A stretch of 64,000 nucleotides of DNA from CAZSDP01 sp964605665 (GCA_964605665.1 CAZSDP010000003.1:62001-126000); one strand, 5' to 3'. Shown: positions 55,263 through 64,000, numbered from the stretch's first letter. A program made the numbers and translations. Notes: a model not told the origin generated them from the sequence alone.

Positions 55263-55775
55263 ATGATCAGATTGAAACTCACTGAGGAACGATGGTCGCA
55301 AATTGGCCTCTCCTTGGCACTACTTTGGATTCTTCAAGCTGCAATCTTGCCAAAGATTCAGTTTCTTGAAGTCCTTCAGTCTAGGAATGATTGGCGTCTA
55401 GCGACCGGCTCCCTTCTATTTCTAGGAGTGAGCCTCCAATGGCTTCTATTTGGCTGTCGCGTTTTGGGGTTTAGGGCGAGCAGCAAGAAGATTACGCACT
55501 GGCACTATGTTGGTGGAGCGCTCGCACCGCTTGGACTCTACCTGCACTCGAGCGGTTTTGGATATGGAGTCCTGGGGGTTCTCACTGCCGCGTTTCTGCT
55601 GAACACAATTCTGGGAGCTTGCAACAAATCTCTGGTCAAAGGCGAGCATGCCAAGTTGATTTGGAAACGATCTTGGCTCCCCGCCCACATTCTCCTCTCC
55701 TTGACAACCTCATTTCTGGTTCTCTGGCACCTCTACCTCGTCCTCTTCTTCCACTCCGAGTTGAAGGCATCCTGA
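55263..55775 (+). CDS. Four-helix membrane protein, likely b-type cytochrome
   Basis: A 170-residue protein with four membrane spans and seven histidines. Those near or in helices (H81, H95, H142, H156) could bind one or two haems b (HWHYVGGALAPLGLYLHSS; LPAHILLSLTTSFLVLWHLYLVLFFH). No named family is recognised. Its stop overlaps the start of a pentaheme cytochrome gene as TGATG, and a third cytochrome gene follows, so it is probably the quinone-reactive membrane part of an electron-transfer module. ATG at 55263 is the first sensible start. Confidence 0.7.
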   Translation: MIRLKLTEERWSQIGLSLALLWILQAAILPKIQFLEVLQSRNDWRLATGSLLFLGVSLQWLLFGCRVLGFRASSKKITHWHYVGGALAPLGLYLHSSGFGYGVLGVLTAAFLLNTILGACNKSLVKGEHAKLIWKRSWLPAHILLSLTTSFLVLWHLYLVLFFHSELKAS

Positions 55776-56491
55776 TGGTTCGCGGCTCAGGACTGCGACA
55801 TGTATACCGCCGACTTGGGCGCATCCGACGCCGAGCTCTCATCATGGGGATCCTACTGTCGGGGTTGATCTTCGCTCTCTTATCACAACCGAGATTTGTG
55901 TGGCTCCAGGCGAAAGGACCACCGACCCCCGGTCATGAGCTCCTCGACTGCCAAAGCTGCCACCAAGAAGCTCCCGGCACCCTGCGCCAACAGCTTGAAG
56001 GCGCCACTCAACACCTACTCGGCTTTCGCGAAACGGCAATTTTCATCGGAACCCAACCGGTGCAGAACCAGGTTTGCCTGGAGTGCCACGAACGACCTCT
56101 CGACCGCCACCCCACCGAGCGGTTCTGGGAGAAGCGATTTGATCAAGCGAGGAAGAATCAAAACGTCGCCAAGTGCACCGGATGCCACTTGGAACATTCT
56201 GGAGTGAGAGTCACCGCACCAGGAGACGTTTGCTCAAATTGCCATCAAGATTTAGATATAGAGGGGGATCGAGTCAGCCCTACCCATGCTGCGTTGATCG
56301 CTTCCGGTCGTTGGAAAACTTGTCTTCAATGCCACGACTTCCACGGTAACCACCGTGAACAGGAGTTTGCAGATCTCCCAGGAACTCTCTCGGAGGCTCA
56401 CAACCTCGAATCGGTTCTTGACTATCTCGGGTCAGGGCCTGCAATCTATGGTGAACTTCTCTATCCCCCCCGAGAGGAGCCACCGCGATGA
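55775..56491 (+). CDS. Membrane-anchored pentaheme cytochrome c
   Basis: A 238-residue protein with an N-terminal membrane anchor (about residues 22-44) and five CxxCH haem sites: CQSCH 59-63, CLECH 101-105, CTGCH 134-138, CSNCH 153-157 and CLQCH 183-187. Extra histidines (H54, H141, H171, H190, H193) could be second axial ligands. It resembles NapC/NrfH-like or doubled-CXXCH small multihaem proteins, but I cannot place it in a named family. The gene starts at the last base of the preceding stop and ends overlapping the next gene as ATGA, so all three are coupled. Confidence 0.85.
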   Translation: MVRGSGLRHVYRRLGRIRRRALIMGILLSGLIFALLSQPRFVWLQAKGPPTPGHELLDCQSCHQEAPGTLRQQLEGATQHLLGFRETAIFIGTQPVQNQVCLECHERPLDRHPTERFWEKRFDQARKNQNVAKCTGCHLEHSGVRVTAPGDVCSNCHQDLDIEGDRVSPTHAALIASGRWKTCLQCHDFHGNHREQEFADLPGTLSEAHNLESVLDYLGSGPAIYGELLYPPREEPPR

Positions 56492-57321
56492 AGAGTCGAA
56501 CTCTCGTCGTAGCTCTCTACCCCGGCGTCTTCATCGTCGGACTCTTCATCTACTTGTACACCACCGCTCCTCCGCCGCTGCAGACAGAGTCTCCGCAGGA
56601 GTTCTTGTCGATTTCTAGTGAGCAGCTCTTCTGGGCCTTGGCCTCTGAAAACAACGAGTTCAGGACGACCTTTACCCGAGATGTCGTGGGAGCAGGTGAG
56701 CCCCACCAATTGCAGTTCAACGAAGATTGGCAGCATCCCGATGTCGTCGCCGGCCCGCTACCGGCGCTCTTCCTCCGGGCAATCTCCGTCAAGCTGAGAC
56801 GGGCGAACACCGAAGTCGGTCTCTTTCTCGGCTCCGACTTCCCGATCGAGCGATCAAATGCGTTCTCCCCGAAGCAATTGGAGAAGTTCAAAATACTCAA
56901 GGAGACAGGCCAACCACTCACCTACTTCGACGAAACGACTCAGTTGTATACGGCGATGTTTCCAGACTATGCCACCGCAGCTGCTTGCGTCACCTGCCAC
57001 AATGAGCATCAAGACTCCCCACGCACCGACTGGGAATTGGGAGACTTGATGGGTGCCACAACCTGGACTTTTCCGCGCAGATTCCTGAGCGCGCGAGAAG
57101 CGCTAGACCTGGTCGAGGCGTTCCGCGAAGCGGCAGGATCGGTTTGGGAAGATTATCTCGATAAAGTCGCGCACCTAGCAGACCCTCCGGCAGTTGGTCA
57201 GCAATGGCCGAAAGAAGGCTACTACCTCCCCACCCGAGAGGCCTTCGTCGAAGAGTGTGCAATGCGGAGCGGAGCAAGGACTCTTCGTCACTTGTTGAAT
57301 GAACCAGAGCTCGCTCGCTGA
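56488..57321 (+). CDS. Monoheme cytochrome, Tll0287/DUF3365-like
   Basis: A 277-residue protein with one N-terminal membrane span (residues 6-26) and a periplasmic domain that resembles the Tll0287/DUF3365 fold (PAS-like haem domain): VKLRRANTEVGLF..., LTYFDETTQLYTAMFPDYATAAACVTCHNEH. The haem site is C167-VTCH171. In other bacteria such domains sense redox state or gases. It is the last gene of the b-c-c cytochrome module, overlapping the pentaheme gene by ATGA. The C-terminal 80 residues are helical and unassigned. Confidence 0.75.
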   Translation: MKSRTLVVALYPGVFIVGLFIYLYTTAPPPLQTESPQEFLSISSEQLFWALASENNEFRTTFTRDVVGAGEPHQLQFNEDWQHPDVVAGPLPALFLRAISVKLRRANTEVGLFLGSDFPIERSNAFSPKQLEKFKILKETGQPLTYFDETTQLYTAMFPDYATAAACVTCHNEHQDSPRTDWELGDLMGATTWTFPRRFLSAREALDLVEAFREAAGSVWEDYLDKVAHLADPPAVGQQWPKEGYYLPTREAFVEECAMRSGARTLRHLLNEPELAR

Positions 57322-57334
57322 TTTCACCGGTTCC

Positions 57335-58732
57335 TCATCGATTCAGAGTCTCGATCTTTCGTTCGAGCATCAGCGCACCGGCCTCTTCGATTCTCCCCTC
57401 CCAATCTGAGAGTGCGGCCTTGTAAGAACCGAGGCGACGTAAATCTTCAACGCGCAGTCGAACCGAAACATCGGGGATCACTCCCACTTCCTGATGTCCC
57501 ACGCCACTCTTTTCAATAAATCGGGTTTTTCCAAAACCGAGGACCGATCCGTCGGCACCTTCGACAAAGGCCAGACCGCCTTCCGCACCGATCGTCTGCT
57601 CACCCACCAGAGTGGCTCCCACTTCTCGTTGCATCAGACGCGCGAACATTTCGGCTGCGCTCCCCGTCTTCCAACTGGTCAGCACTACGACCGGAAAAGC
57701 GAATCGCGGCTTTCGAGGCTTTACCGACCAGGTCACGAACGGTCGTACACTGATCAATCCGCCGAGATATGCGAGATTTTCATGGGGCACGATAATATTG
57801 AGTTCCTCATCGAGAAAGTGCCCGAGAACATCCAGTACCACCTGAAAAGCCCCACCGGTATTCCCTCTGAGGTCGATGATCAACCCCTCGGCCGGATCGA
57901 TCCCTTTCATCAGGCTTACCACGTGATCCCTGAAATCAGCCAGATCAGCACGAGTCCCCTCCGGACTCATCGTTTTCCAACGGAGGGAAGAGTGAGCTCC
58001 CATCGGTTCGACAAATGCGAGTCGATCAAGTGGTGATTTCGACTCGTCCACATCGAAGTTAACTGCGGTAACTCGCTTGTCTTTCAGGTTGATCATCCCC
58101 TTCAAGGATGGCTTCTCTGTCGGACGTCGAAGGGTGTGGCGAGTCTTCGTCCCATCGGTCCAACGAAGCTGCAGCTCAACCAGCGATCCTGCCTCGCCAC
58201 GAGCCAAAACACCGAGTAGCGGAAGTGTGAGCCGTGCACCCTGCAATCGAATCAGTTCGGGAAAACTCCGTAGTTCTTCTGGAAGATGCTCAGGGGCCAA
58301 AGGAGCCATCCCCTCCGGCCATTCGGTGACGAAGCATCGGCGATCGAGCAGCGAGATTTTGAAGCCGTCCAGATTTAAGAGGGAGGTCGATTCGACGTCG
58401 CCTTCATCCCATTTTGCATTTGGAATCTTCAAAGACACATGAGGGTCATCCAGCTCGGCCAGTAGAGCTGCCAATAGATGATAGAACTGACTCGAAGATT
58501 CGACCGATGCCACCGCAGGACGGTAGGAGGCCGCAAGCGATTCCCAGTCAATCCCCTTCAAGTGGAAGTAGGGATAATCTTCTTCTAGAGCCTCACTGTA
58601 CTGATCAAAAATCTTGAGGCGCTCCTGGGCCGAGTCAGGAAGGGTTGAAGGGAAGAGACCACAACCGGCGAGTAAGGGGAGCGTCACCATCAAAAAGACA
58701 ATGAAAGACCGATACCCAGAAATTGAGTGCAT
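57335..58732 (-). CDS. S41-family peptidase lipoprotein
   Basis: A 465-residue lipoprotein (lipobox LLAGC, Cys near residue 24) with an S41 (C-terminal processing/tricorn-like) peptidase fold. The N-terminal helical part has LLAALLAELDDPHVSLKIP, and the catalytic region is GLIIDLRGNTGGAF..., VVVLTSWKTGSAAEMFARLM (catalytic Ser in TGSAAE) and GEQTIGAEGG. No PDZ domain is clear. It runs convergent to the cytochrome module, 13 bp from its end. The region 58733-59048 upstream holds no supported gene. Confidence 0.85.
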   Translation of the reverse strand: MHSISGYRSFIVFLMVTLPLLAGCGLFPSTLPDSAQERLKIFDQYSEALEEDYPYFHLKGIDWESLAASYRPAVASVESSSQFYHLLAALLAELDDPHVSLKIPNAKWDEGDVESTSLLNLDGFKISLLDRRCFVTEWPEGMAPLAPEHLPEELRSFPELIRLQGARLTLPLLGVLARGEAGSLVELQLRWTDGTKTRHTLRRPTEKPSLKGMINLKDKRVTAVNFDVDESKSPLDRLAFVEPMGAHSSLRWKTMSPEGTRADLADFRDHVVSLMKGIDPAEGLIIDLRGNTGGAFQVVLDVLGHFLDEELNIIVPHENLAYLGGLISVRPFVTWSVKPRKPRFAFPVVVLTSWKTGSAAEMFARLMQREVGATLVGEQTIGAEGGLAFVEGADGSVLGFGKTRFIEKSGVGHQEVGVIPDVSVRLRVEDLRRLGSYKAALSDWEGRIEEAGALMLERKIETLNR

Positions 58733-59048
58733 CCAACTACCTATCGAGTTCCAGAGTTAAAGAACGTTGGAGTCCTGCTGGAGGTTCTTCACCCTACTGC
58801 CTTTCTCTGTTTTTGAGATCCCGAACGGCAAAAATATCGGGGCGACCCCCCTGTGAAGAGATCGCCCCTGAGACTTGGGGGAGGCAAATTTTATTGGTCC
58901 GATTGATCGGACTATTGAAGAACCAGGATGTAAGACGAAGTGTGACCGGAAATTTTCAAAATTCTGGAAAACCGCTCAGGAACGCACTCAAAAGACGATT
59001 TATGCCGATCCAGTCACAATCATTGCCTCGTCGTTATCGATGAAAAAG

Positions 59049-59079
59049 AACCCGGAAGGCCGAAGCGGCCTTCCGGGTT
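59049..59079 (-). terminator. Intrinsic terminator of the secreted protease gene
   Basis: AACCCGGAAGGCCG (59049-59062) pairs perfectly with CGGCCTTCCGGGTT (59066-59079) around a 3-nt loop. On the minus strand it is followed by CTTTTTCATC, 33 bp past the stop of the protease gene. Confidence 0.88.
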
Positions 59080-59111
59080 CAAGATCAGAGAAGAGAACGT
59101 CAACCAGCTGA

Positions 59112-62100
59112 CTAGCAGCCGGGATACTCTCCGCAGTCGAGACTGTCCGGAGTCGGGTCCGCTCCGCAGACACCGTAAGGAGCAGGCGGATCACTCGCAC
59201 CACTGAACAGTACCGCCAAGGCACTGATCGGGTCTGCGATGTCTAGATTACCGTCGTCGTTGACATCACAGGCATCGGCACAGAGGATCACGCCGCCACT
59301 GAAGAGTGCAGCGAGCGCCGTGATGGCGTCTCCGATATCGGTCCCTCCGTCAGTGTTGCAATCCATGCGCTGGAATCCGCCACCGCCGGGCACCAAAGTC
59401 ACCACGCCATCTTCGAACGCCGGGACGGAGGAAGATCCGCTGACCACGATCACGTTCGCAACTGGGGGCGCTCCAATCGAGTCACTCCAGGTCAGAACGG
59501 TATTCGTCGAAGCGGTCGCTCCTGCCAACGTTCCAGGCAGAGTGGAGTAGTTCACCGACAGCACTTCCGAAGCGCTGGCGAATTGAACGGTCTCAACTCC
59601 GAGGAAGTCATAGACGCAACCCGCGGTCACTCCGTCTGCGTAGATTCCGAGCTCGAGGAACTGCGGACCACCGCCGCCGAGCAGACCAGTCAAGGCCGGT
59701 CCGGTATCGATCGAAGCGGGGCTGAGAACCGCTGAGTCGTGCCCGACACCGAAGGAGAATCCTTGAGTCAGGTTCGGATAACCCGCGTTGCCCGCATCTT
59801 CTGCGATGGTCAGAGCGACACCAAAGCTCGTGATCCCACTGCTCGCCGGATACGAGAAGGAACCGGACGCCGCTGCGAAGGTATACCCACTCACCGGCGG
59901 CGGAGTGCACGCTGGATCAGCGGAGCAATCCGGATCATCGCAATCGGCGAGAGTATCACCATCATCGTCGACACCATTGGTGCAGTTTTCCGCTGGCGGA
60001 GGCCCAGCAGCGGAGATATCGAACGTACCAGCACCAACCGCCGCGAGGTTCCAACCACCGATACGAATGCGATAGGTGTTTCCTGCAGTTGCCGTGAAGT
60101 CCACCTCTGTGGTGAAGTTGGCACAACCAGTGGAGTCTCCATTACAGGCGATAGCGGTCAAGCTTCCACAGTTACCGGTATAGATTTCGATATCGGTGTC
60201 GAAGCTGACGCTGCTGCATGTAGAGACGGTATGGGTTCCACTACTCAGTGCAGTGAAGTTGTACCAGACGTCATTGAGCATTCCACCGAAACCGCTGCCA
60301 GCGCATCCAGCGCCAGAGACAGGATCGGCGCTGCTCGAGGCGGTGGTATTGTCGATGCCATTGACTCCGAGGTTTGCCGCAATCGCGGAATTGCACTCAT
60401 CGCCGGGCCCACCACCGATACAAGCGGGATCGCTTGCACAATCGGGATCTGCGCAATCGGTCTGGCCGTCGAGGTCATCGTCAACGCCGTTGGTGCAGAC
60501 TTCTGGACTGCCGCCACCAGTGATCGACAGAACAAGGTCTCCAGTTCCCGAGGAACCAGTTCCCCATCCACCAGCCCGGAAGAGATAGGTGACACCAGCG
60601 GTCACCGGAACCGCAGGAATCTCCGAGTCGAGGCCACACGCGTCGCCGCTGCAGGCGATCGTCGTCAACGCCCCGCAAGAACCGGAGTACATCGAGAGAT
60701 CTGTATCGAAAGTCGCTCCACAGAGGCTCGCTGAGAGTGAACCGGTTGAAGGAGCGGTGAATGAGAACCAAATGTCTTGGTTGAAGACACCCAAGAAGCT
60801 TCCGGAACAGAGGGTGTCATCGATCGGATCTGTGGACGTCGTCGCGCCCGTGGTATCGACCGGGTTTGAGCCGAGAGAAGCGACGGTCGCATTACTGCAC
60901 TCGTCACCACTTCCTCCACCACCGCCGCAAGCTGGGTTACCGACGCAATCGGAGTCGGCGCAGTCGACCTGACCATCACTATCGTCATCGACACCATTGG
61001 TGCAGTCTTCGGTCACAGGACCACCGCCACCAACAGAGATATTGAGGGTTCCCGTTCCGGCTTGCCCTGATTCCCAACCTCCCAATCGGATGAGGTAGGT
61101 ATTCCCCGCAGTCACGGTCACACCGGTCACCTCAGAGGTGAAACCTCCACAGCCAGTTCCGTCACCATTACAAGCGATCTGAGTCAGCGAACCACACGTT
61201 CCGCTGTAAACGGCGAGGTCGCTGTCAAAGCTCGAACTATTGCAGGTCGAAACGGTCATCGATCCAGAAGAGCTCGCAGTGTAAGTGAACCAAGCATCTT
61301 GCGAGAAGGCGCCGAGGAAAGTTCCCGTGCATTGACTCGGATCATTGGCATCGGCGGAATCGGTCAAGGTGCTGTTGTCATAGGGATTCGCACCGTCATT
61401 CGCAGTGATGGCGCTGCTGCACTCATCACCAGCCTGAGGAGGCAAACACGCAGGACTGCTGCTGCAATCGGGATCGTCACAGTCGACCAAGCCATCGCTG
61501 TCATCGTCGGTTCCATTGCTGCAAAGCTCAACCGGTGGTCCGCCGCCTCCTGCGGGCAGGGTATCGACGACGAGACTTCCAGAACTGATCGGGTCGAGCC
61601 AAGCGGAGAGTCCCAGGTTCCACGAAGCGCCAAAGCGTCCGTAAGAGTCCCCGAGGTTGTTTCCACAAGCGGCTGCTCCACAGCAGAGCTGGCCGATGAC
61701 TCGGTGGTTCATGTCGAAGAGAGGCGAACCGGACGATCCAGGCTCAGTGGTTCCCAGATCCCAGTCGTTGATATCGACAAAGTTGGTGGTGACGGAAACG
61801 GGGTCGTTTTCGAAGCTGATCCGCTTCTCATCGGTATTTGGATGGTGGATACCCACCGCGCCGGTCGAAGGTACCGACCCAGCATTCCAACCACAGAAGG
61901 AAACTCCGAAGCCTGCGGAGGGAACCGAGGTCAGCTCGACGAGAGTGAAATCGGAGGCTCCGGAGCCTGCGCGATAGATCGACCCGGTGCTGAATTGGCT
62001 CAGGGTGCCATTTCCGGCCCCGCCACTTGCGGCACTACCAGGAGTTCTGCAGAAACTATTTTCATAGTTCCAATACACGACCAGGGAACTCGCATTCCCA

Positions 62101-62873
62101 GAAGTGATTCCACAGTGATCCGCAGTCATGAAGAACGGGGTGCCGTCCTGCGCGGTGTTGTTCACCATGAACCCGGTACAGAAGGTGAATCCACCGGTGG
62201 AGATCACTCCGACGCAGTCGATCTCATTTTCCCAACCGGCAGATTGTGGACAGGCAACGTCGACATTGCAGCTACCAGAGAGGAAAGAGGGCGCGGCGAC
62301 GATCGTCTGCCCAAAGGACTCATGAAATCCACGGTAGCCAAGGTTGACTGAGGTGAGCTCAATCAGAGCCTCTACCTCTGCGCGATCATCCCGACCGCAG
62401 ACGATTTTTAGGACGATGTCGTTACCAGCGACTGCGGGAGTCCACAATTCGCCAGTGGGTTGCGTGTCGTAGTAGTCAAACGCGCGGATCTTATGGGTTC
62501 CTTCGGTGTTGGCGAGGTGCATCTCCGCACCGAGAGGCAACGACCAGCGGCTAAAACCGAGGTTGATGCTCACTGCGTTTTCGCAGGCAAAGCGTAGCTG
62601 CCAAACCGCGGTTTGCTCGTCCAGCTTCTCCCACACGCCATGATCACTGGGAGTGATCACCACCGGCTGTGGAATTGCGTAGCGAGGCGCTAGACCAAAT
62701 GAATCTCTATCGAGATCCTCTTGCGCAATCGTATTGAGATCGAGTGCTTCGAACTTAATGACGGGAATTTCAACTCCCGAGCTTTGCGCCGAGGCGGATG
62801 AAGATCCATATGCCGAAACCAGCGTCAGGATCAGGACACTCCAAAACACTTGACGGGTGAGTCCTCGAAACAC
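59112..62873 (-). CDS. Secreted lysyl-endopeptidase-like protease with PPC domains and dockerin-like tail
   Basis: A 1253-residue exported protease. Signal peptide to about residue 30; propeptide to about 195; a trypsin-fold catalytic domain (about 200-430) like Achromobacter lysyl endopeptidase, with H253 in FFMTADHC, D308 in GASDFTLVEL and S381 in GSSGSP. Three PPC-like sandwich domains follow, separated by Asp-rich linkers of the type NGVDDDxDGxxDCxDPDC, four in all. A cohesin-like region (about 1010-1165) precedes the calcium-loop tail (DCNTDGGTDIGD, DVNDDGNLDIAD), which ends EYPGC. Probably digests proteins outside the cell. Confidence 0.88.
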   Translation of the reverse strand: MFRGLTRQVFWSVLILTLVSAYGSSSASAQSSGVEIPVIKFEALDLNTIAQEDLDRDSFGLAPRYAIPQPVVITPSDHGVWEKLDEQTAVWQLRFACENAVSINLGFSRWSLPLGAEMHLANTEGTHKIRAFDYYDTQPTGELWTPAVAGNDIVLKIVCGRDDRAEVEALIELTSVNLGYRGFHESFGQTIVAAPSFLSGSCNVDVACPQSAGWENEIDCVGVISTGGFTFCTGFMVNNTAQDGTPFFMTADHCGITSGNASSLVVYWNYENSFCRTPGSAASGGAGNGTLSQFSTGSIYRAGSGASDFTLVELTSVPSAGFGVSFCGWNAGSVPSTGAVGIHHPNTDEKRISFENDPVSVTTNFVDINDWDLGTTEPGSSGSPLFDMNHRVIGQLCCGAAACGNNLGDSYGRFGASWNLGLSAWLDPISSGSLVVDTLPAGGGGPPVELCSNGTDDDSDGLVDCDDPDCSSSPACLPPQAGDECSSAITANDGANPYDNSTLTDSADANDPSQCTGTFLGAFSQDAWFTYTASSSGSMTVSTCNSSSFDSDLAVYSGTCGSLTQIACNGDGTGCGGFTSEVTGVTVTAGNTYLIRLGGWESGQAGTGTLNISVGGGGPVTEDCTNGVDDDSDGQVDCADSDCVGNPACGGGGGSGDECSNATVASLGSNPVDTTGATTSTDPIDDTLCSGSFLGVFNQDIWFSFTAPSTGSLSASLCGATFDTDLSMYSGSCGALTTIACSGDACGLDSEIPAVPVTAGVTYLFRAGGWGTGSSGTGDLVLSITGGGSPEVCTNGVDDDLDGQTDCADPDCASDPACIGGGPGDECNSAIAANLGVNGIDNTTASSSADPVSGAGCAGSGFGGMLNDVWYNFTALSSGTHTVSTCSSVSFDTDIEIYTGNCGSLTAIACNGDSTGCANFTTEVDFTATAGNTYRIRIGGWNLAAVGAGTFDISAAGPPPAENCTNGVDDDGDTLADCDDPDCSADPACTPPPVSGYTFAAASGSFSYPASSGITSFGVALTIAEDAGNAGYPNLTQGFSFGVGHDSAVLSPASIDTGPALTGLLGGGGPQFLELGIYADGVTAGCVYDFLGVETVQFASASEVLSVNYSTLPGTLAGATASTNTVLTWSDSIGAPPVANVIVVSGSSSVPAFEDGVVTLVPGGGGFQRMDCNTDGGTDIGDAITALAALFSGGVILCADACDVNDDGNLDIADPISALAVLFSGASDPPAPYGVCGADPTPDSLDCGEYPGC

Positions 62874-63155
62874 GCTTCGTTCCTCTCATTGAGGCCTCTA
62901 AAAACTGCATTCGCAAAGCCAACAACAACTTGGCAAATGCACACCACTACAAGAGCAGTAACCAGGTTCAAAATGAACTCGGTCTTCCAGTTCACCTGAT
63001 CGACGGTCACGCCTCTCAGTGAGTCCCAAGAGTGGAACTTCCTCGAAGCAAAACAAGAACGATCTGTTTGTGGAATATGCCCGACGTGATTGTAGCGTCG
63101 CAATCGTGAACCACCACCATCAGAACCGATTCTTCTGCCGCAAAAGTCAACCGTT

Positions 63156-63234
63156 ATGCAGTGCATGGTGACTGCGTTGTTGCAACAGTCATGCAGTGCA
63201 TATTGTTCCTGTCTCACCGGTCCATGCAGTGCAT
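63156..63234. repeat. Three ATGCAGTGCAT sites at regular spacing
   Basis: The 11-bp near-palindrome ATGCA-G-TGCAT occurs exactly at 63156-63166, 63191-63201 and 63224-63234, that is every 33-35 bp or about three helical turns. They lie 283-361 bp upstream of the protease start in the 643-bp gap 62874-63516, which holds no supported gene. A protein-binding array is likely, but the binder is unknown. Confidence 0.7.
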
Positions 63235-63434
63235 AATAAAGTCAAAAACGCATCGCTGAATTTACCCTATGAATCCTGGGAAAACTGCCCATCAACGCCA
63301 GCGAAGTAGTCGCACTTTGGATCCCCGATTCGACGTGGTATCCACGCCAAATCGAGTCCCGATGCGAGTGCAAAAAATTTTTTGAAATTGGTCCACACAG
63401 AGAGATCAAAACCGGACCTGACACTCCGACGCGC

Positions 63435-63475
63435 AAAAAAATTCCGGGTGAGAGTCTTTCGACTCGCACCCGGAA
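63435..63475 (-). terminator. Intrinsic terminator of the partial secreted-protein gene
   Basis: TTCCGGGTG (63442-63450) pairs with CACCCGGAA (63467-63475), and an inner GAGTC/GACTC stem closes a TTTC loop. On the minus strand seven Ts follow (63441-63435). It lies 42 bp past the stop. Confidence 0.88.
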
Positions 63476-63516
63476 ACAAACCGATCTCAGTCGGCTTCGA
63501 AGTAGCCTCCGCTAAC

Positions 63517-64000
63517 TCAAGGACAACTTGTGAAGCTGGCGCAGTCCAAAGGACCATTCGTTGGATCAACTCCACAGCTCGGCCAAGGAGGAGGGGGTGG
63601 AGGGCCGTTACCAAAGACGTAGGTCAAGGTGTAGATCACATCACCCAAATCGACCATTTCGTCGTCATTGGCGTCGAGAGCAAGATCGCACGATCTGCTC
63701 GCCCCGCTAAACAGCACTGCCAAGGTATGGACTGGATCGGAGACATCGATTGGACCTCCATCCCCGTTGGAATCACCGCGGACGAAGAGCGTTGCTTCAC
63801 AGTCGTCGGGGATTCCATTTCCATTGTTGTCAGAACTGGACCCGCTGGAGATGTCACAGCCATCAGGTATGCCGTTGAGATTGCAGTCGATGCTATCGTC
63901 AGATCCGGGACAGGCATCCCCAAGGTCACAGACGCCGTCGCCGTCAGAGTCCGCTCCATCATTGGACGGATCATCAGTGCCGCTCGAACAATCGTCGCAA
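63517..64000 (-). CDS. Secreted protein with dockerin-like tail (5' part outside window)
   Basis: The C-terminal 160 residues of a protein whose start lies beyond the window. It begins with Asp-rich calcium repeats (DSDGDGVCDLGDACPG, DCNLNGIPDGCDI, DNNGNGIPDDCE), continues with FVRGDSNGDGGPIDVSDP and DANDDEMVDLGDV, and ends CASFTSCP. This is the same tail as in the other secreted proteins here. Function of the missing part unknown. Confidence 0.85.
   Translation of the reverse strand, partial: CDDCSSGTDDPSNDGADSDGDGVCDLGDACPGSDDSIDCNLNGIPDGCDISSGSSSDNNGNGIPDDCEATLFVRGDSNGDGGPIDVSDPVHTLAVLFSGASRSCDLALDANDDEMVDLGDVIYTLTYVFGNGPPPPPPWPSCGVDPTNGPLDCASFTSCP

Noticed and set aside
61299..62351. 350-codon plus-strand frame inside the protease gene
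   Set aside because: Antisense shadow of the protease; no start signal or recognisable domain.
63156..63234. Possible minimal CRISPR array
   Set aside because: The 11-bp repeats are too short and there are no cas genes; a protein-binding array is more likely.

Overview
The window most likely comes from a member of the Planctomycetota, probably a marine lineage seen as a draft genome. Three signs point this way. A DUF1080 / propeller / HEAT / cytochrome c protein of the PVC type lies at 48398-51976. The EF-G at 32267-34357 resembles the mitochondrial EFG1 / spdEFG1 class. Six large secreted proteins end in the same dockerin-like, calcium-loop tail. Three runs of exactly 100 N mark scaffold joins inside tandem repeats.

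Layout. Positions 1-1726 carry an ABC-2 type exporter operon (minus strand). Positions 2042-11401 form an iron block: a ferritin-like protein, a DtxR-type regulator, FeoA, FeoB, a FeoB-associated Cys-rich peptide, and a second operon of porin, FMN-binding/ApbE fusion and four-helix membrane protein. A GNAT acetyltransferase and a TlpA-like protein sit between these parts. One palindrome, TTGTTTG-N6-CAAACAA, lies in front of both the regulator and the porin operon. I infer a regulon for Fe(III) entry, reduction, Fe(II) import and storage. Positions 11563-12806 hold a wrecked methyltransferase gene, followed by a DUF1579-like gene and a ThiO-like oxidase (both minus). The pntAA-pntAB-pntB transhydrogenase operon runs 14979-17970.

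Positions 20450-28783 are a minus-strand run: redoxin, MraY-like transferase, a hypothetical, IleS, a histone-deacetylase-family enzyme, and a thioredoxin-like protein. The last is best read as a selenoprotein: an in-frame TGA replaces the first Cys of CxxC and a good bacterial SECIS hairpin follows. Positions 29406-37279 carry a TPR protein, a 2Fe-2S ferredoxin, fusA, a RecA/KaiC-like protein, an HNH protein and a PaaZ-type aldehyde dehydrogenase. Positions 37553-48397 hold secreted proteins, a YceI lipoprotein, a MoaD/ThiS plus BNR-propeller pair, and ispG.

Positions 48398-64000 contain the PVC cytochrome, a barrel-like protein, and a three-gene module of membrane cytochrome b-like protein, pentaheme c and monoheme c. 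An S41 lipoprotein peptidase, a lysyl-endopeptidase-like secreted protease and a partial secreted protein complete the window.

The most notable items are the selenoprotein with its SECIS, the shared iron operator linking feo genes to a putative extracytoplasmic flavin ferric reductase, the b/c cytochrome module, and the many intergenic 15-18 bp tandem repeats, three of which broke the assembly.
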